From contig JAEYVF010000160.1 of assembly GCA_023432005.1 (NCBI GenBank), positions 1-25,885 on the forward strand: DNA of 25,885 bases, in the 5' to 3' direction. The stretch's first letter is position 1; each line of letters begins with the position of its first letter. The stretch comes from Actinomycetes bacterium (lineage in GTDB: Bacteria > Actinomycetota > Actinomycetes > Actinomycetales > Microbacteriaceae). This document shows, piece by piece, positions 6,945 to 14,115 of the stretch. Under the pieces are notes generated by a model. The model saw nothing but the letters and a program-made list of their open reading frames with translations. It made no database searches and had not been told where the DNA came from. Made by a program: the position numbers and the translations under genes.

Positions 6945-7115
6945 TCAGCCCGCGATGACGCTCGCGAGCGCGTCGTGCAGTTCCTTGGCCTCGTCGTCGT
7001 TGACCGAGACCACCAGGCGGCCTCCGCCCTCGAGCGGAACGCGCACGATGATGAGGCGACCCTCCTTCACAGCCTCCATCGGGCCGTCACCGGTCCTCGG
7101 CTTCATGGCTGCCAT
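6945..7115 (-). CDS. DUF3117 small conserved actinobacterial protein
   Basis: 56 residues from ATG at 7115. It opens with MAAMKPRTGDGPMEAVKEGR and continues with the motif RVPLEGGGRLVVSVNDDEA, the hallmark of DUF3117 proteins found across Actinobacteria (Rv1211 in M. tuberculosis, as I recall). No enzymatic motif, Cys or membrane segment is present; the first 20 residues are basic and the last 20 acidic and helical. Function is not known to me. A good Shine-Dalgarno (AAAGGGGA, minus strand) precedes the start, and a TATAAT-like GATAAT (7148-7153, minus strand) lies about 30 nt upstream, so it is probably transcribed on its own. Near-invariant sequence across the family implies a strongly constrained role. 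Confidence 0.88.
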   Translation of the reverse strand: MAAMKPRTGDGPMEAVKEGRLIIVRVPLEGGGRLVVSVNDDEAKELHDALASVIAG

Positions 7116-7195
7116 GAGATGTCCCCTTTCGACGGTTGCTCATCCCCATTATCCCGTATGCGGGGGACACCGGCGAATCGGGGGACTTCCGGCCC
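7116..7195 (-). promoter_or_regulatory. Promoter and ribosome binding site of the DUF3117 gene
   Basis: Reading the minus strand, GATAAT (7148-7153) is the best -10 box, with no convincing -35. The Shine-Dalgarno AAAGGGGA (about 7122-7129) lies 6 nt before the ATG. Unlike most first genes here, this one has a leader of about 25 nt. Confidence 0.45.
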
Positions 7196-8431
7196 TTACG
7201 GCGGCGACCAGTCTCCGGGCATGCGCACCCAGCAGAAGTAGACCCACGCGATCTGGCCGAGCACCCCGGCGACGACGAGCATGGCGCGCAGCACGCGCGA
7301 CCGGGGCACGGCGAGAGCGCCCAGAGCGGGCGCGAGCGGCAGCAGCAGGCGCCACGTGCTCGACTGCGGGAAGAACACCGCCATGAGGTACGCCAGGTAG
7401 CTCACGAGCCACAGCCGCAGCTCGCCGAGTCTGCGCGCCCACGGCGTGAGCAGGAACGCGACGAAGAGCCCCGTCGTGACGACGACGGCGACGACGCCGA
7501 GAGCGGGGGCTGCGACATCCGCGACCCCTGCGAAGCCCAGCCAGAACGAGACGCCGCGGAACCACGCCTCGAACGGCACGAGCTCGCCGTAGCCCAGGTA
7601 GCCCGCACGCCACGCGAGCTCGGTGTCGAGGTACGCGCTCGGCGACCCCGTGACGGCCCACGCGATCCCGACCCACGCGAGGCCGGAGGCGAAGCTCGTG
7701 AGCCCCGCCGCGACGATCCCCCAGAACTCCCGCGCGGGAAGCGGATGCGCGCCCGCGTCGCGTCGCCACCGCCAGACGCGCGTGACGAGGCAGAGCAGCA
7801 GGAACAGCGCGAACGCGAGCCCCGAGGGGCGCGTGAGCGACATCACCACGACGAGCGGCACGAGCGTCCAGAACATGCGGCGCTGTACGAGCAGCAGCGC
7901 GAGGAACAGCAGGGCCAGACCGCTCGCCTCCGCGTAGGCGGCCTGGAACATGGGCGACAGCGGGGCCGTGCACAGCAGCGTGACGCCGAAGAGCGCGGAG
8001 CCCGCCGAGAACCCGTTGCCGCGCAGCAGCCGTTCGAAGAGCAGCGCGGCGCAGGCGCCCGCGACGAGCGACAGCAGCACTGCGAGCGGCGGGAACGGCA
8101 CGCCGAGTCGCGCGAGCGCGCCCAGCAGCAGCGGGTAGGCCGGCATGAACGCCCACGCGTTCTGCGTGACGTTGCCCGTCTCGTCCACGGGGAGCTCGGA
8201 CGGGTAGCCCGCGACGGCGATGAGCCAGTACCACTGGCCGTCCCAATTGGCGGCGAAGGTCGCCTGGTCGGGCACGGCCGACCCCGTCGCGCGCGCCTGC
8301 TCGGCCGCGCCCCACAGCATGATCGCCGTCGTCACGACGCGCGAGGCCATGTAGACGACCAGCACCCGGAGCCACCACGGCGCGAGGCGCCAGCGCACGA
8401 GCGCAGGCAGGATCAGCCGGCGGTCAGCCAT
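7196..8431 (-). CDS. PIG-V-like mannosyltransferase, multi-pass membrane protein
   Basis: 411 residues with about 10-11 hydrophobic segments. After the first helix (about 19-43) comes NWDGQWYWLIAVAGYP (62-77), then NAWAFMPAYPLLL (91-103). These match the extracytoplasmic WDxxxYxxIAxxGY and FFPLYP motifs of PIG-V / GT-C glycosyltransferases, where the Asp after Trp is the presumed catalytic or donor-binding residue. Family members transfer mannose from a polyprenyl-phosphate donor. In this bacterium the acceptor would be a glycolipid, glycan or secreted protein; I cannot tell which. ATG at 8431 is inside dapE, whose stop is at 8413, a 19-nt overlap that implies co-transcription and translational coupling. 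No metabolic link between the two is obvious. Confidence 0.8.
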   Translation of the reverse strand: MADRRLILPALVRWRLAPWWLRVLVVYMASRVVTTAIMLWGAAEQARATGSAVPDQATFAANWDGQWYWLIAVAGYPSELPVDETGNVTQNAWAFMPAYPLLLGALARLGVPFPPLAVLLSLVAGACAALLFERLLRGNGFSAGSALFGVTLLCTAPLSPMFQAAYAEASGLALLFLALLLVQRRMFWTLVPLVVVMSLTRPSGLAFALFLLLCLVTRVWRWRRDAGAHPLPAREFWGIVAAGLTSFASGLAWVGIAWAVTGSPSAYLDTELAWRAGYLGYGELVPFEAWFRGVSFWLGFAGVADVAAPALGVVAVVVTTGLFVAFLLTPWARRLGELRLWLVSYLAYLMAVFFPQSSTWRLLLPLAPALGALAVPRSRVLRAMLVVAGVLGQIAWVYFCWVRMPGDWSPP

Positions 8432-9483
8432 CGGCGCAGGCCCGCCTCGACCCGCTCGATCTGCTCGACGGGCACGCGCTCGTCGTCGGCGTGGGCGAGG
8501 CTCGGGTCGCCGGGGCCGTAGTTCACGGCCGGGATGCCGAGCGCGCTGAAGCGGGCCACATCCGTCCAGCCGTACTTGGGACGCGCCTCGCCGCCCACGG
8601 CCGCGACGAAGTGCTGCGCGAGCGGGGCATCGAGGCCGGGGCGGGCGCCCTCGGCGAGGTCGGCGACGACGATCTCGACGGGAAGGCCCGCGAGCAGCTC
8701 CTCGAGGTGGGCGAGCGCCTCGGCGCCCGAGCGGCTGGGGGCGAAGCGGTAGTTGACGTGCGCGGTGCACTCGTCGGGGATGACGTTGCCGGCGACGCCG
8801 CCCGAGATGCGCACAGCCGAGAGGCTCTCGCGGTACACGAGGCCGTCGACCTCGACCTCGCGCGCCTCGTACGCGGCGAGGCGCTCGAGCACGGGCGCCA
8901 TCGCGTGGATGGCGTTCTCGCCCATCCAGGCGCGGGCCGAGTGCGCGCGCTTGCCGCGGGTCGTGACGTCGACGCGGATCGTTCCGTTGCATCCGCCCTC
9001 GATCTCGCCGTTGGAGGGCTCGCCGAGGATCGCGAAGTCGGCCTGCAGCAGTTCGGGGCGCTCGCGTGCGATGCGGCCCAGGCCGTTGAGCGAGGAGTCG
9101 ACCTCCTCGTTGTCGTACCAGACCCACGTGACGTCGATCGCGGGCTCGGCGAGCTCGGCGGCGAGCGCGAGCATGACCGCGCATCCGCCCTTCATGTCGA
9201 CCGTGCCGCGGCCCCACAGGATGTCGCCCTCGAGCCGTGCGGGCAGGTTGTCGTTGACCGGCACCGTGTCGATGTGACCCGCGATGACGACGCGCTGCGG
9301 GCGGCCGAGGTTCGTGCGGGCGACGACGGCGTCGCCGTCGCGCACGACCTCGAGGTGCGGCTGCGCGCGCACGACCGCCTCGATGGCTTCGGCGATCGCG
9401 GCCTCCTCGCCCGACACCGAGAAGATGTCGACGAGCTGGCGCGTGAGCTCGGGGGTGCTGGTGGCGAGGTCGAGGGCGGGCAC
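8413..9483 (-). CDS. dapE: Succinyl-diaminopimelate desuccinylase
   Basis: 356 residues from GTG at 9483. DapE hydrolyses N-succinyl-LL-2,6-diaminopimelate to LL-DAP and succinate in lysine and peptidoglycan synthesis. M20 metallopeptidase motifs are complete: His70 in AGHIDTVPV, bridging Asp96 in GRGTVDMKGG, catalytic Glu126 and metal-ligand Glu127 in NEEVD, Glu155 in LGEPSN and His331 in LAHADDE. The dimerisation domain lies between about residues 170 and 280. The divergent neighbour is dapD, an earlier step of the same branch, which makes DapE much more likely than a general M20 peptidase. TAGGGT (9490-9495, minus strand) ends 6 nt before the GTG, indicating a leaderless mRNA. Confidence 0.95.
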   Translation of the reverse strand: MPALDLATSTPELTRQLVDIFSVSGEEAAIAEAIEAVVRAQPHLEVVRDGDAVVARTNLGRPQRVVIAGHIDTVPVNDNLPARLEGDILWGRGTVDMKGGCAVMLALAAELAEPAIDVTWVWYDNEEVDSSLNGLGRIARERPELLQADFAILGEPSNGEIEGGCNGTIRVDVTTRGKRAHSARAWMGENAIHAMAPVLERLAAYEAREVEVDGLVYRESLSAVRISGGVAGNVIPDECTAHVNYRFAPSRSGAEALAHLEELLAGLPVEIVVADLAEGARPGLDAPLAQHFVAAVGGEARPKYGWTDVARFSALGIPAVNYGPGDPSLAHADDERVPVEQIERVEAGLRRWLTAG

Positions 9484-9516
9484 GGGACAACCCTACCCAG
9501 CCGATAATCTGGCTGG
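9484..9516. promoter_or_regulatory. Overlapping divergent leaderless promoters of dapE and dapD
   Basis: Only 33 bp separate the start codons. Plus strand: TAATCT (9505-9510), 6 nt, ATG 9517. Minus strand: TAGGGT (9490-9495), 6 nt, GTG 9483. With 17-18 bp spacers each -35 would fall at the other gene's start codon, so the two polymerase footprints must overlap. Neither gene has room for a Shine-Dalgarno sequence in a leader. Confidence 0.75.
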
Positions 9517-10440
9517 ATGACGACCGCCTGGGGCCATGGACTCGCCACGCTCGCCGCCGACGGAACCGTGCTCGACACCTGGTTCCCCTCCCCCGCGCTC
9601 GGCGCGGCCCCCGCGGGCGCAGCGGCGCCCGCCGAGGTGACGGAAGGCATCGGAGCCGACGCCGTGCGCGAGGTGACGACCGAGGCCGTGCTCGTCGACA
9701 TCGACACGGATGCGGCCCCCGCGTCCACGCCGGACGCCTACCTGCGCCTGCACCTGCTGTCGCACCTGCTCGTGCGGCCCAACGAGGTCAACCTCGACGG
9801 CATCTTCGCCCACCTGCCGATCGTCGCCTGGACGACGGCGGGGCCCGCGCATCCGTCGGTGCTGGCATCCGGGCGCTTCCGCCTGCAGCGGGCCGGTGTC
9901 TCGGTGCACGGGGTCGACAAGTTCCCCCGGCTGCTCGACTACGTGGTGCCCGACCGCGTGCGCATCGCGGATGCGGCGCGCGTGCGCCTCGGCGCGCACC
10001 TCGCGCCCGGCACGACCGTCATGCACGAGGGCTTCGTGAACTTCAACGCCGGGACGCTCGGGGCGTCCATGGTCGAGGGCCGCATCTCGCAGGGCGTCGT
10101 CGTGGGCGACGGCTCCGACATCGGCGGCGGCGCCTCCATCATGGGCACGCTGTCGGGCGGCGGCACGGAGCGGGTCGTCATCGGTGAGCGCGCCCTGCTC
10201 GGCGCCAACTCCGGCATCGGCATCTCGATCGGCGACGACTCGGTCGTCGAGGCGGGGCTCTACGTCACGGCGGGCACGAAGGTCACCTACCGGCTGCCCG
10301 CCGGACCGCGCACGGTCAAAGCGGTCGAGCTGTCGGGCGTGCCCGGCATCCTGTTCCGCCGCAACTCCGTCACGGGCGCCGTCGAGGCCCTCCCCCGCGG
10401 GGGCCACGGCGTCGAACTCAACGCCGCGCTGCACGCCTGA
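9517..10440 (+). CDS. dapD: 2,3,4,5-tetrahydropyridine-2,6-dicarboxylate N-succinyltransferase
   Basis: 307 residues, matching the actinobacterial DapD size. The middle and C-terminal part forms a left-handed beta-helix of hexapeptide repeats (about residues 145-265). Characteristic segments are VMHEGFVNFNAGTLG (169-183), the Gly-rich IGGGASIMGTLSGGG with the cofactor-binding loop, and GANSGIGISIGDD. The enzyme transfers succinyl from succinyl-CoA to tetrahydrodipicolinate, committing it to the succinylase branch; DapE, encoded divergently, acts two steps later. It is cytosolic and normally a trimer. The start follows the TAATCT box by 6 nt. It ends only 9 nt before the stop of rimM on the other strand, with no terminator space between. 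Confidence 0.95.
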   Translation: MTTAWGHGLATLAADGTVLDTWFPSPALGAAPAGAAAPAEVTEGIGADAVREVTTEAVLVDIDTDAAPASTPDAYLRLHLLSHLLVRPNEVNLDGIFAHLPIVAWTTAGPAHPSVLASGRFRLQRAGVSVHGVDKFPRLLDYVVPDRVRIADAARVRLGAHLAPGTTVMHEGFVNFNAGTLGASMVEGRISQGVVVGDGSDIGGGASIMGTLSGGGTERVVIGERALLGANSGIGISIGDDSVVEAGLYVTAGTKVTYRLPAGPRTVKAVELSGVPGILFRRNSVTGAVEALPRGGHGVELNAALHA

Positions 10441-10449
10441 CGCGCGGGC

Positions 10450-11088
10450 TCACGCCTCGGGGGCGTCGTCTCCTGCGGCGTCGTCTCCCGCGGCGTCGAC
10501 GGCCTCGGGCTGGGCGGCTTCGCCCGGCTCGGCCGTCTCGTCGGCCAGGTCCTCGAAGAGCCCCGCGGGCGGCGTGACGGTCACGGTTCCTGCGTCGAGG
10601 TCGACGGCCGGCACGATCGCCGACACGAACGGCACGAGCACCTCGCGCTCGCCCGCCTTCACGACGAGCAGATCCTGGGCGGGGAGGTGCTCGACACGAG
10701 CGACCTTGCCGACCTCGACGCCGTCACGCAGAACGCGGAGGCCGACGAGCTGGTGGTCGTACCAGGCGTCGGGCTCCTGCTCGGCCGCGATGTCAGCGTC
10801 GATCCACAGGATCGCCTTCACGAGCGTCTCCGCGGCGGTGCGGTCGGCCACCCCCTCGAAGAAGGCCACGGGGTGGCCGTTGTACCAGCGCAGCTCGGTG
10901 AGCTCGAGGGTCTTGCCGTGCCACGGGGATGAGGTGGGCACCTGCAGCGAGAACGTCGCGCCGGGCACGAATCGCTTGGCGGGGTCGTCGGTGTAGAGCT
11001 CGAGCTTGATGGCGCCCTTGAGCCCGTGCGCCTTCAGGAGCCGCCCGACGCGCAGCTGGGTGGTGCCGGGACGCTTCGCCCCGCTCAC
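10450..11088 (-). CDS. rimM: 16S rRNA processing/ribosome maturation factor RimM
   Basis: 212 residues from GTG at 11088. The N-terminal domain holds VGRLLKAHGLKGAIKLELYTD (about 13-33; the HGxxGxx motif typifies RimM), followed by a PRC-barrel with DAWYDHQLVGLRV. RimM binds S19 and assists assembly of the 30S head. The protein has an extra acidic C-terminus of about 35 residues (Asp, Glu, Ala rich), partly built by a 15-bp tandem duplication. The GTG overlaps the TGA of khpA (GTGA), so translation is coupled. It is the last gene of rpsP-khpA-rimM here; trmD, its usual follower, is absent and dapD converges instead. Confidence 0.94.
   Translation of the reverse strand: MSGAKRPGTTQLRVGRLLKAHGLKGAIKLELYTDDPAKRFVPGATFSLQVPTSSPWHGKTLELTELRWYNGHPVAFFEGVADRTAAETLVKAILWIDADIAAEQEPDAWYDHQLVGLRVLRDGVEVGKVARVEHLPAQDLLVVKAGEREVLVPFVSAIVPAVDLDAGTVTVTPPAGLFEDLADETAEPGEAAQPEAVDAAGDDAAGDDAPEA
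10463..10492. repeat. 15-bp tandem duplication in the rimM tail
   Basis: GCGTCGTCTCCTGCG (10463-10477) is followed at once by GCGTCGTCTCCCGCG (10478-10492), one mismatch. In rimM it encodes AGDDA twice and keeps frame, lengthening the acidic tail. Confidence 0.8.
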
Positions 11089-11324
11089 GCCGCGTCGGTG
11101 TCGACGACGTCGACGCGCACGCGGCGGCCGTCGGCGAGCGCCGTCACGAGGGTGCGGAGGGCCTTCGCGGTGCGTCCCGAGCGGCCGATGACGCGGCCGA
11201 GGTCCTCGGGGTGCACACGCACCTCGAGGACCTCGCCACGCGGGGTGCTCGACGAATCCACCTGCACGTCGTCCGGGTGATCCACGATCCCCTTCACGAG
11301 GTGCTCGAGGGCGGATGCGAGCAC
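11085..11324 (-). CDS. khpA: KH-domain RNA-binding protein KhpA (UPF0109)
   Basis: 79 residues from GTG at 11324, the standard length for this family. It is a single type II KH domain with the RNA-binding GxxG loop as GRSG (47-50) within GRVIGRSGRTAKALRTLV. KhpA is a small cytosolic RNA-binding protein, in some Gram-positives paired with KhpB (Jag). The start is 3 nt after the rpsP stop, and its Shine-Dalgarno AAGGAG overlaps the last codons of rpsP, so it is co-translated with S16. Its own stop overlaps the rimM GTG. This rpsP-khpA-rimM order is widely conserved in Actinobacteria. Confidence 0.93.
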   Translation of the reverse strand: MLASALEHLVKGIVDHPDDVQVDSSSTPRGEVLEVRVHPEDLGRVIGRSGRTAKALRTLVTALADGRRVRVDVVDTDAA

Positions 11325-11327
11325 GAG

Positions 11328-11792
11328 TTACTCCTTGTCGGCGTCGGCGTCGGCCGGGGCCTCGGCCTCGACGGACTCGACCGGGGCGTCCGCCTCGGTC
11401 TCGGCCTCAGCGGCGGGCGCCTCCTCGACCTTGGCGGGCTTCTCCGCCTTGGGCTTCAGCACCGGCTTCTTCTTCTCGTCGACGACGAAGGCGACGGGCG
11501 CCTCCTTGGTCTTGACGGTGCTGACGGCGTTCTTGTCGCCCGTGAACTTGCCCCAGTCGCCGGTGAGCTTGAGGATCGCGCGCACCTGCTCGGTCGGCTG
11601 GGCGCCGACGGAGAGCCAGTACTGGGCGCGGTCCGAGTCGACCTCGATGAACGAGGGCTCCTCGGTGGGGTGGTACTTGCCGATCTCCTCGATGACGCGA
11701 CCGTCGCGCTTGGTGCGCGAGTCGGCGACGACGATGCGGTAGTACGGGGCACGGATCTTGCCGAGCCGCTTGAGGCGGATCTTGACAGCCAC
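11328..11792 (-). CDS. rpsP: 30S ribosomal protein S16
   Basis: 154 residues. The S16 core opens with VAVKIRLKRLGKIRAPYYR (1-19), then RDGRVIEEIGKYHP and AQYWLSVGAQPTEQ. The core ends near residue 85-100; a Lys-rich stretch and then a Glu/Ala/Asp-rich tail to DADADADKE follow, an extension typical of actinobacterial S16 but acidic here. S16 binds 16S rRNA helices in the 30S body during assembly. GTG at 11792 is chosen because GGAGAATT sits directly upstream (minus strand) and the protein then begins at the conserved VAVKIRL; an upstream in-frame ATG would add unrelated residues. First gene of rpsP-khpA-rimM. Confidence 0.95.
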   Translation of the reverse strand: MAVKIRLKRLGKIRAPYYRIVVADSRTKRDGRVIEEIGKYHPTEEPSFIEVDSDRAQYWLSVGAQPTEQVRAILKLTGDWGKFTGDKNAVSTVKTKEAPVAFVVDEKKKPVLKPKAEKPAKVEEAPAAEAETEADAPVESVEAEAPADADADKE

Positions 11793-11921
11793 AATTCTCC
11801 TGAAAACGTATGTAAGCGGGGTCGAACTGCTCCCGTGCGCGTGGGGGCACACTCGGCAGAAAGCTCTGATGAGGGGATCCGTCGCGCCTGATAGAGGGTC
11901 GGGCGGCGCGGACCCAACGTC
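11793..11921 (-). promoter_or_regulatory. Leader and promoter region of the rpsP operon
   Basis: This 129-bp gap separates the EamA stop from rpsP. On the minus strand a small GGGTC/GACCC hairpin (11896-11900 and 11911-11915) follows the EamA stop closely and may end that transcript. TAnnnT-like TACGTT lies close to the GTG but without a good -35. TTGGGT, a 16-17 bp spacer and TCTATC is an alternative promoter. Neither is convincing. The only firm element is the GGAGAA ribosome binding site. Confidence 0.3.
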
Positions 11922-12866
11922 CTATTCTGGCACGTCCGCAGCGGAGGTGCCACTCGGCACCCGCGCCCGGGTGCGGCGCCGCGACAGCCCCACACCCGTG
12001 AGGCACAGCACGCCGCCGAGCACGGCGAGCAGGGCCGGGGTCTCGCCGAGCACGAGCCACCCCGCGAGGAGGGCGAGCGGCGGCACGATGTAGGTGGAGA
12101 TGCCGAGCTGCCCCGCCGGAACGCGCGCGAGCGCGTAGCCCCAGGTCGTGAAGGCGAGGGCCGTCGGCACGACCCCGAGGTAGATCATGCCGACCCAGCT
12201 GAGCGTCGACGCGGCCGACGCCTCCGCGATGAGCTGGCCGGCGAACGGAAGGCACGCGATCATGCCGATCGCGCATCCGAGGAACGTCACCTGCACCGAG
12301 GGGATGCGGCGCACGATCGGCTTCTGCGCGAGAACGCCGATCGCGTACGTGATGGCGGATGCCAGGGCCCAGAGCACCCCCGCGACGTCGATGCGGCCGT
12401 CACCGAAGACGCTCGTGGAGAGCCCGATGAGCACGACGCCGGCGAACGCGACGGCCGTGCCGATCAGGAGCCACCTCGGCACGCCCTCGCCGAGCATGAC
12501 GCCCGCGCCGAGCGCGATGAGGATGGGCCCGATGCCGACGATCATGGCGGTCGTGCCGGCGTCGAGGGAGTGCTCGGCGAGGTTGAGCGTCACGTTGTAG
12601 GCGCCGAACCACGCGACGCCGTAGAGCAGCAGCAGCGCCCACTCGCGGGCGCTGGGCCGCAGCCAGCTGCGCTGCACGATGAGCAGCACGCCGAGCGCGA
12701 GCGTGCCGACGACGAGCCGCCCGAGCGCGAGCCCGCCTCCCCCGATCTCGGGCGCGACACCCCGGATGACGATGAACGCGCTCGCCCACGCGAGGATGGT
12801 GAACCCGATCGCGGCGAGCACCGCGGGGCTGAGCCGCGCGGGCGATGTGGTCGTGGTGGTGGACAC
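11922..12866 (-). CDS. EamA/DMT-family transporter (drug/metabolite exporter)
   Basis: 314 residues with ten hydrophobic segments in two EamA repeats (about 15-140 and 155-290). Typical family segments are the early AWASAFIVIRG (27-37) and the second-half WGMIYLGVVPTALAFTTWGY-like stretch before helix 9. Such inner-membrane carriers export amino acids, metabolites or drugs; the substrate is not predictable. The GTG at 12866 follows TAGCGT (12873-12878, minus strand) by 6 nt, so it is probably a leaderless, separately transcribed gene. It sits between rpsP and the GCS2-type ligase and breaks the usual ffh-rpsP order. The divergent ligase makes a gamma-glutamyl-type product, so export of that product is conceivable but unsupported. 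Confidence 0.87.
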   Translation of the reverse strand: MSTTTTTSPARLSPAVLAAIGFTILAWASAFIVIRGVAPEIGGGGLALGRLVVGTLALGVLLIVQRSWLRPSAREWALLLLYGVAWFGAYNVTLNLAEHSLDAGTTAMIVGIGPILIALGAGVMLGEGVPRWLLIGTAVAFAGVVLIGLSTSVFGDGRIDVAGVLWALASAITYAIGVLAQKPIVRRIPSVQVTFLGCAIGMIACLPFAGQLIAEASAASTLSWVGMIYLGVVPTALAFTTWGYALARVPAGQLGISTYIVPPLALLAGWLVLGETPALLAVLGGVLCLTGVGLSRRRTRARVPSGTSAADVPE

Positions 12867-12963
12867 CCCACGACGCTACGCCGGGCCCCCGACGCCGGGT
12901 AGCCGCAGATCGGTCACCGTGCAAGCCGTTCCCGCCAGCGCCGACGGATGCCAGACTCGCGGC
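12867..12963. promoter_or_regulatory. Divergent promoters of EamA transporter and GCS2-type ligase
   Basis: Minus: TAGCGT (12873-12878), 6 nt, GTG 12866. Plus: CAGACT (12952-12957), 6 nt, ATG 12964; the first base departs from TAnnnT. The 14 bases AGACTCGCGGCATG here are identical to those at the start of the aldehyde dehydrogenase gene (2804-2817), which supports this as the working -10/start module. Confidence 0.6.
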
Positions 12964-14109
12964 ATGCAGGTCGACTTCGCGGCGTCAGAGCGCAGCACGG
13001 TGGGCATCGAGTGGGAGCTCATGCTCGTGGATCCCGCGACGGGCGACCTCGTGGGGCGCGGTCCGCAGATCATCGCCGCGCTCGACACCGACTCCGACCC
13101 CGCGACGCGGTTCACCGCGACGGCCGAGCTGCTCACCAACACGGTCGAGCTCACGAGCGGCGTGGGGCGCGACGTACCGGAGGCCGTCGCCGACATCGCC
13201 GACGCGATCGCGGCCGTGCGCGGCGTGAGCGAGCCGCTCGGCGTCGAGCTCATGTGCGCCGGCAGCCACCCCTTCGCGCAGTGGTTCGACCAGGCCGTCA
13301 CCGACAAGACGCGCTACCACACGCTCATCGAGCGCACCCAGTGGTGGGGGCGCAACATGATGATCTGGGGCGTGCACGTGCATGTCGGCGTCGAAGACGG
13401 GCGGAAGGTCATGCCGCTCATCCGCGCCCTCTCGAGCTACCTCCCCCACATGCAGGCGCTCAGCGCGTCGAGCCCGTTCTGGGCGGGCGAGCGCACGGGC
13501 TACGCCTCCAATCGCGCGCTCGTGTTCCAGCAGCTGCCGACGGCGGGGCTGCCGTGGCCGCTCGACACGTGGGAGGAGTACGAGGCCTACCTCGACGACA
13601 TGGTGCGCACGGGCATCATGGAGGACGCGACCGAGGTGCGGTGGGACATCCGCCCGGCTCCGCGGTGGGGCACGATCGAGGTGCGCGCGTGCGACGGCGT
13701 CTCGAACCTCGCCGAGCTCGCCTCGATGGCGGCGCTCACCCAGACGCTCGTCGAGCACTTCTCGCGCGAGCTCGACGCGGGTCGCCCCCTCCCCGCGCTG
13801 CAGCCGTGGTACCACCGGGAGAACAAGTGGCGCGCGGCGCGCTACGGCCTCGACGCCGAGCTCATCGTCGACCGCACGGGCCTCGAACGGCCCGTCGTCG
13901 CCCATCTCGAGGAGACCCTCGACGATCTCCTGCCGATCGCGGCGGAGCTCGGATGCCGCGCCGAGCTCGAGGGAGTGCGCACGACGCTCACGGCGGGGGC
14001 GAGCTACCAGCGGCAGCTGCGCGTCGCCGACGACGCCGACGGCGACCTGCGCGCCGTCGCGGCGCACCTCATCCGCGAGTTCCGCACGGGCGTGCGGCCC
14101 GTCGGCTGA
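12964..14109 (+). CDS. Carboxylate-amine ligase, glutamate-cysteine ligase type 2 (YbdK family)
   Basis: 381 residues, full length for the GCS2/YbdK family. It opens with STVGIEWELMLVDPATG (11-27), where the GxExE-like segment binds ATP/metal, and contains GVHVHVGV (138-145), WDIRPAPRWGTIEVRACDG and RENKWRAARYG, all family hallmarks. These enzymes join the gamma-carboxyl of glutamate to an amine (Cys in the weak glutamate-cysteine ligase activity) using ATP. Actinobacteria make mycothiol rather than glutathione, so the true product is uncertain; ergothioneine-pathway EgtA is a related possibility but no egtB-D genes are nearby. ATG at 12964 is preferred because of the promoter layout and the immediate start of the conserved domain. 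It ends 6 nt before a convergent stop. Confidence 0.88.
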   Translation: MQVDFAASERSTVGIEWELMLVDPATGDLVGRGPQIIAALDTDSDPATRFTATAELLTNTVELTSGVGRDVPEAVADIADAIAAVRGVSEPLGVELMCAGSHPFAQWFDQAVTDKTRYHTLIERTQWWGRNMMIWGVHVHVGVEDGRKVMPLIRALSSYLPHMQALSASSPFWAGERTGYASNRALVFQQLPTAGLPWPLDTWEEYEAYLDDMVRTGIMEDATEVRWDIRPAPRWGTIEVRACDGVSNLAELASMAALTQTLVEHFSRELDAGRPLPALQPWYHRENKWRAARYGLDAELIVDRTGLERPVVAHLEETLDDLLPIAAELGCRAELEGVRTTLTAGASYQRQLRVADDADGDLRAVAAHLIREFRTGVRPVG

Positions 14110-14115
14110 ATCCGT

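Noticed and set aside
7136..8521. Plus-strand open frame of 461 codons rich in Arg, Glu and Gln
   Set aside because: Opposite the PIG-V-like gene; repetitive composition reflects reversed hydrophobic codons.
11793..11921. A structured ncRNA or riboswitch in the rpsP leader
   Set aside because: I see only a 5-bp hairpin near the EamA stop and a ribosome binding site; no recognisable RNA family.
12964..14109. Calling the GCS2-type ligase EgtA or a glutathione synthesis enzyme
   Set aside because: No egtB-E or gshB genes nearby and actinobacteria generally use mycothiol; only the family name is supported.
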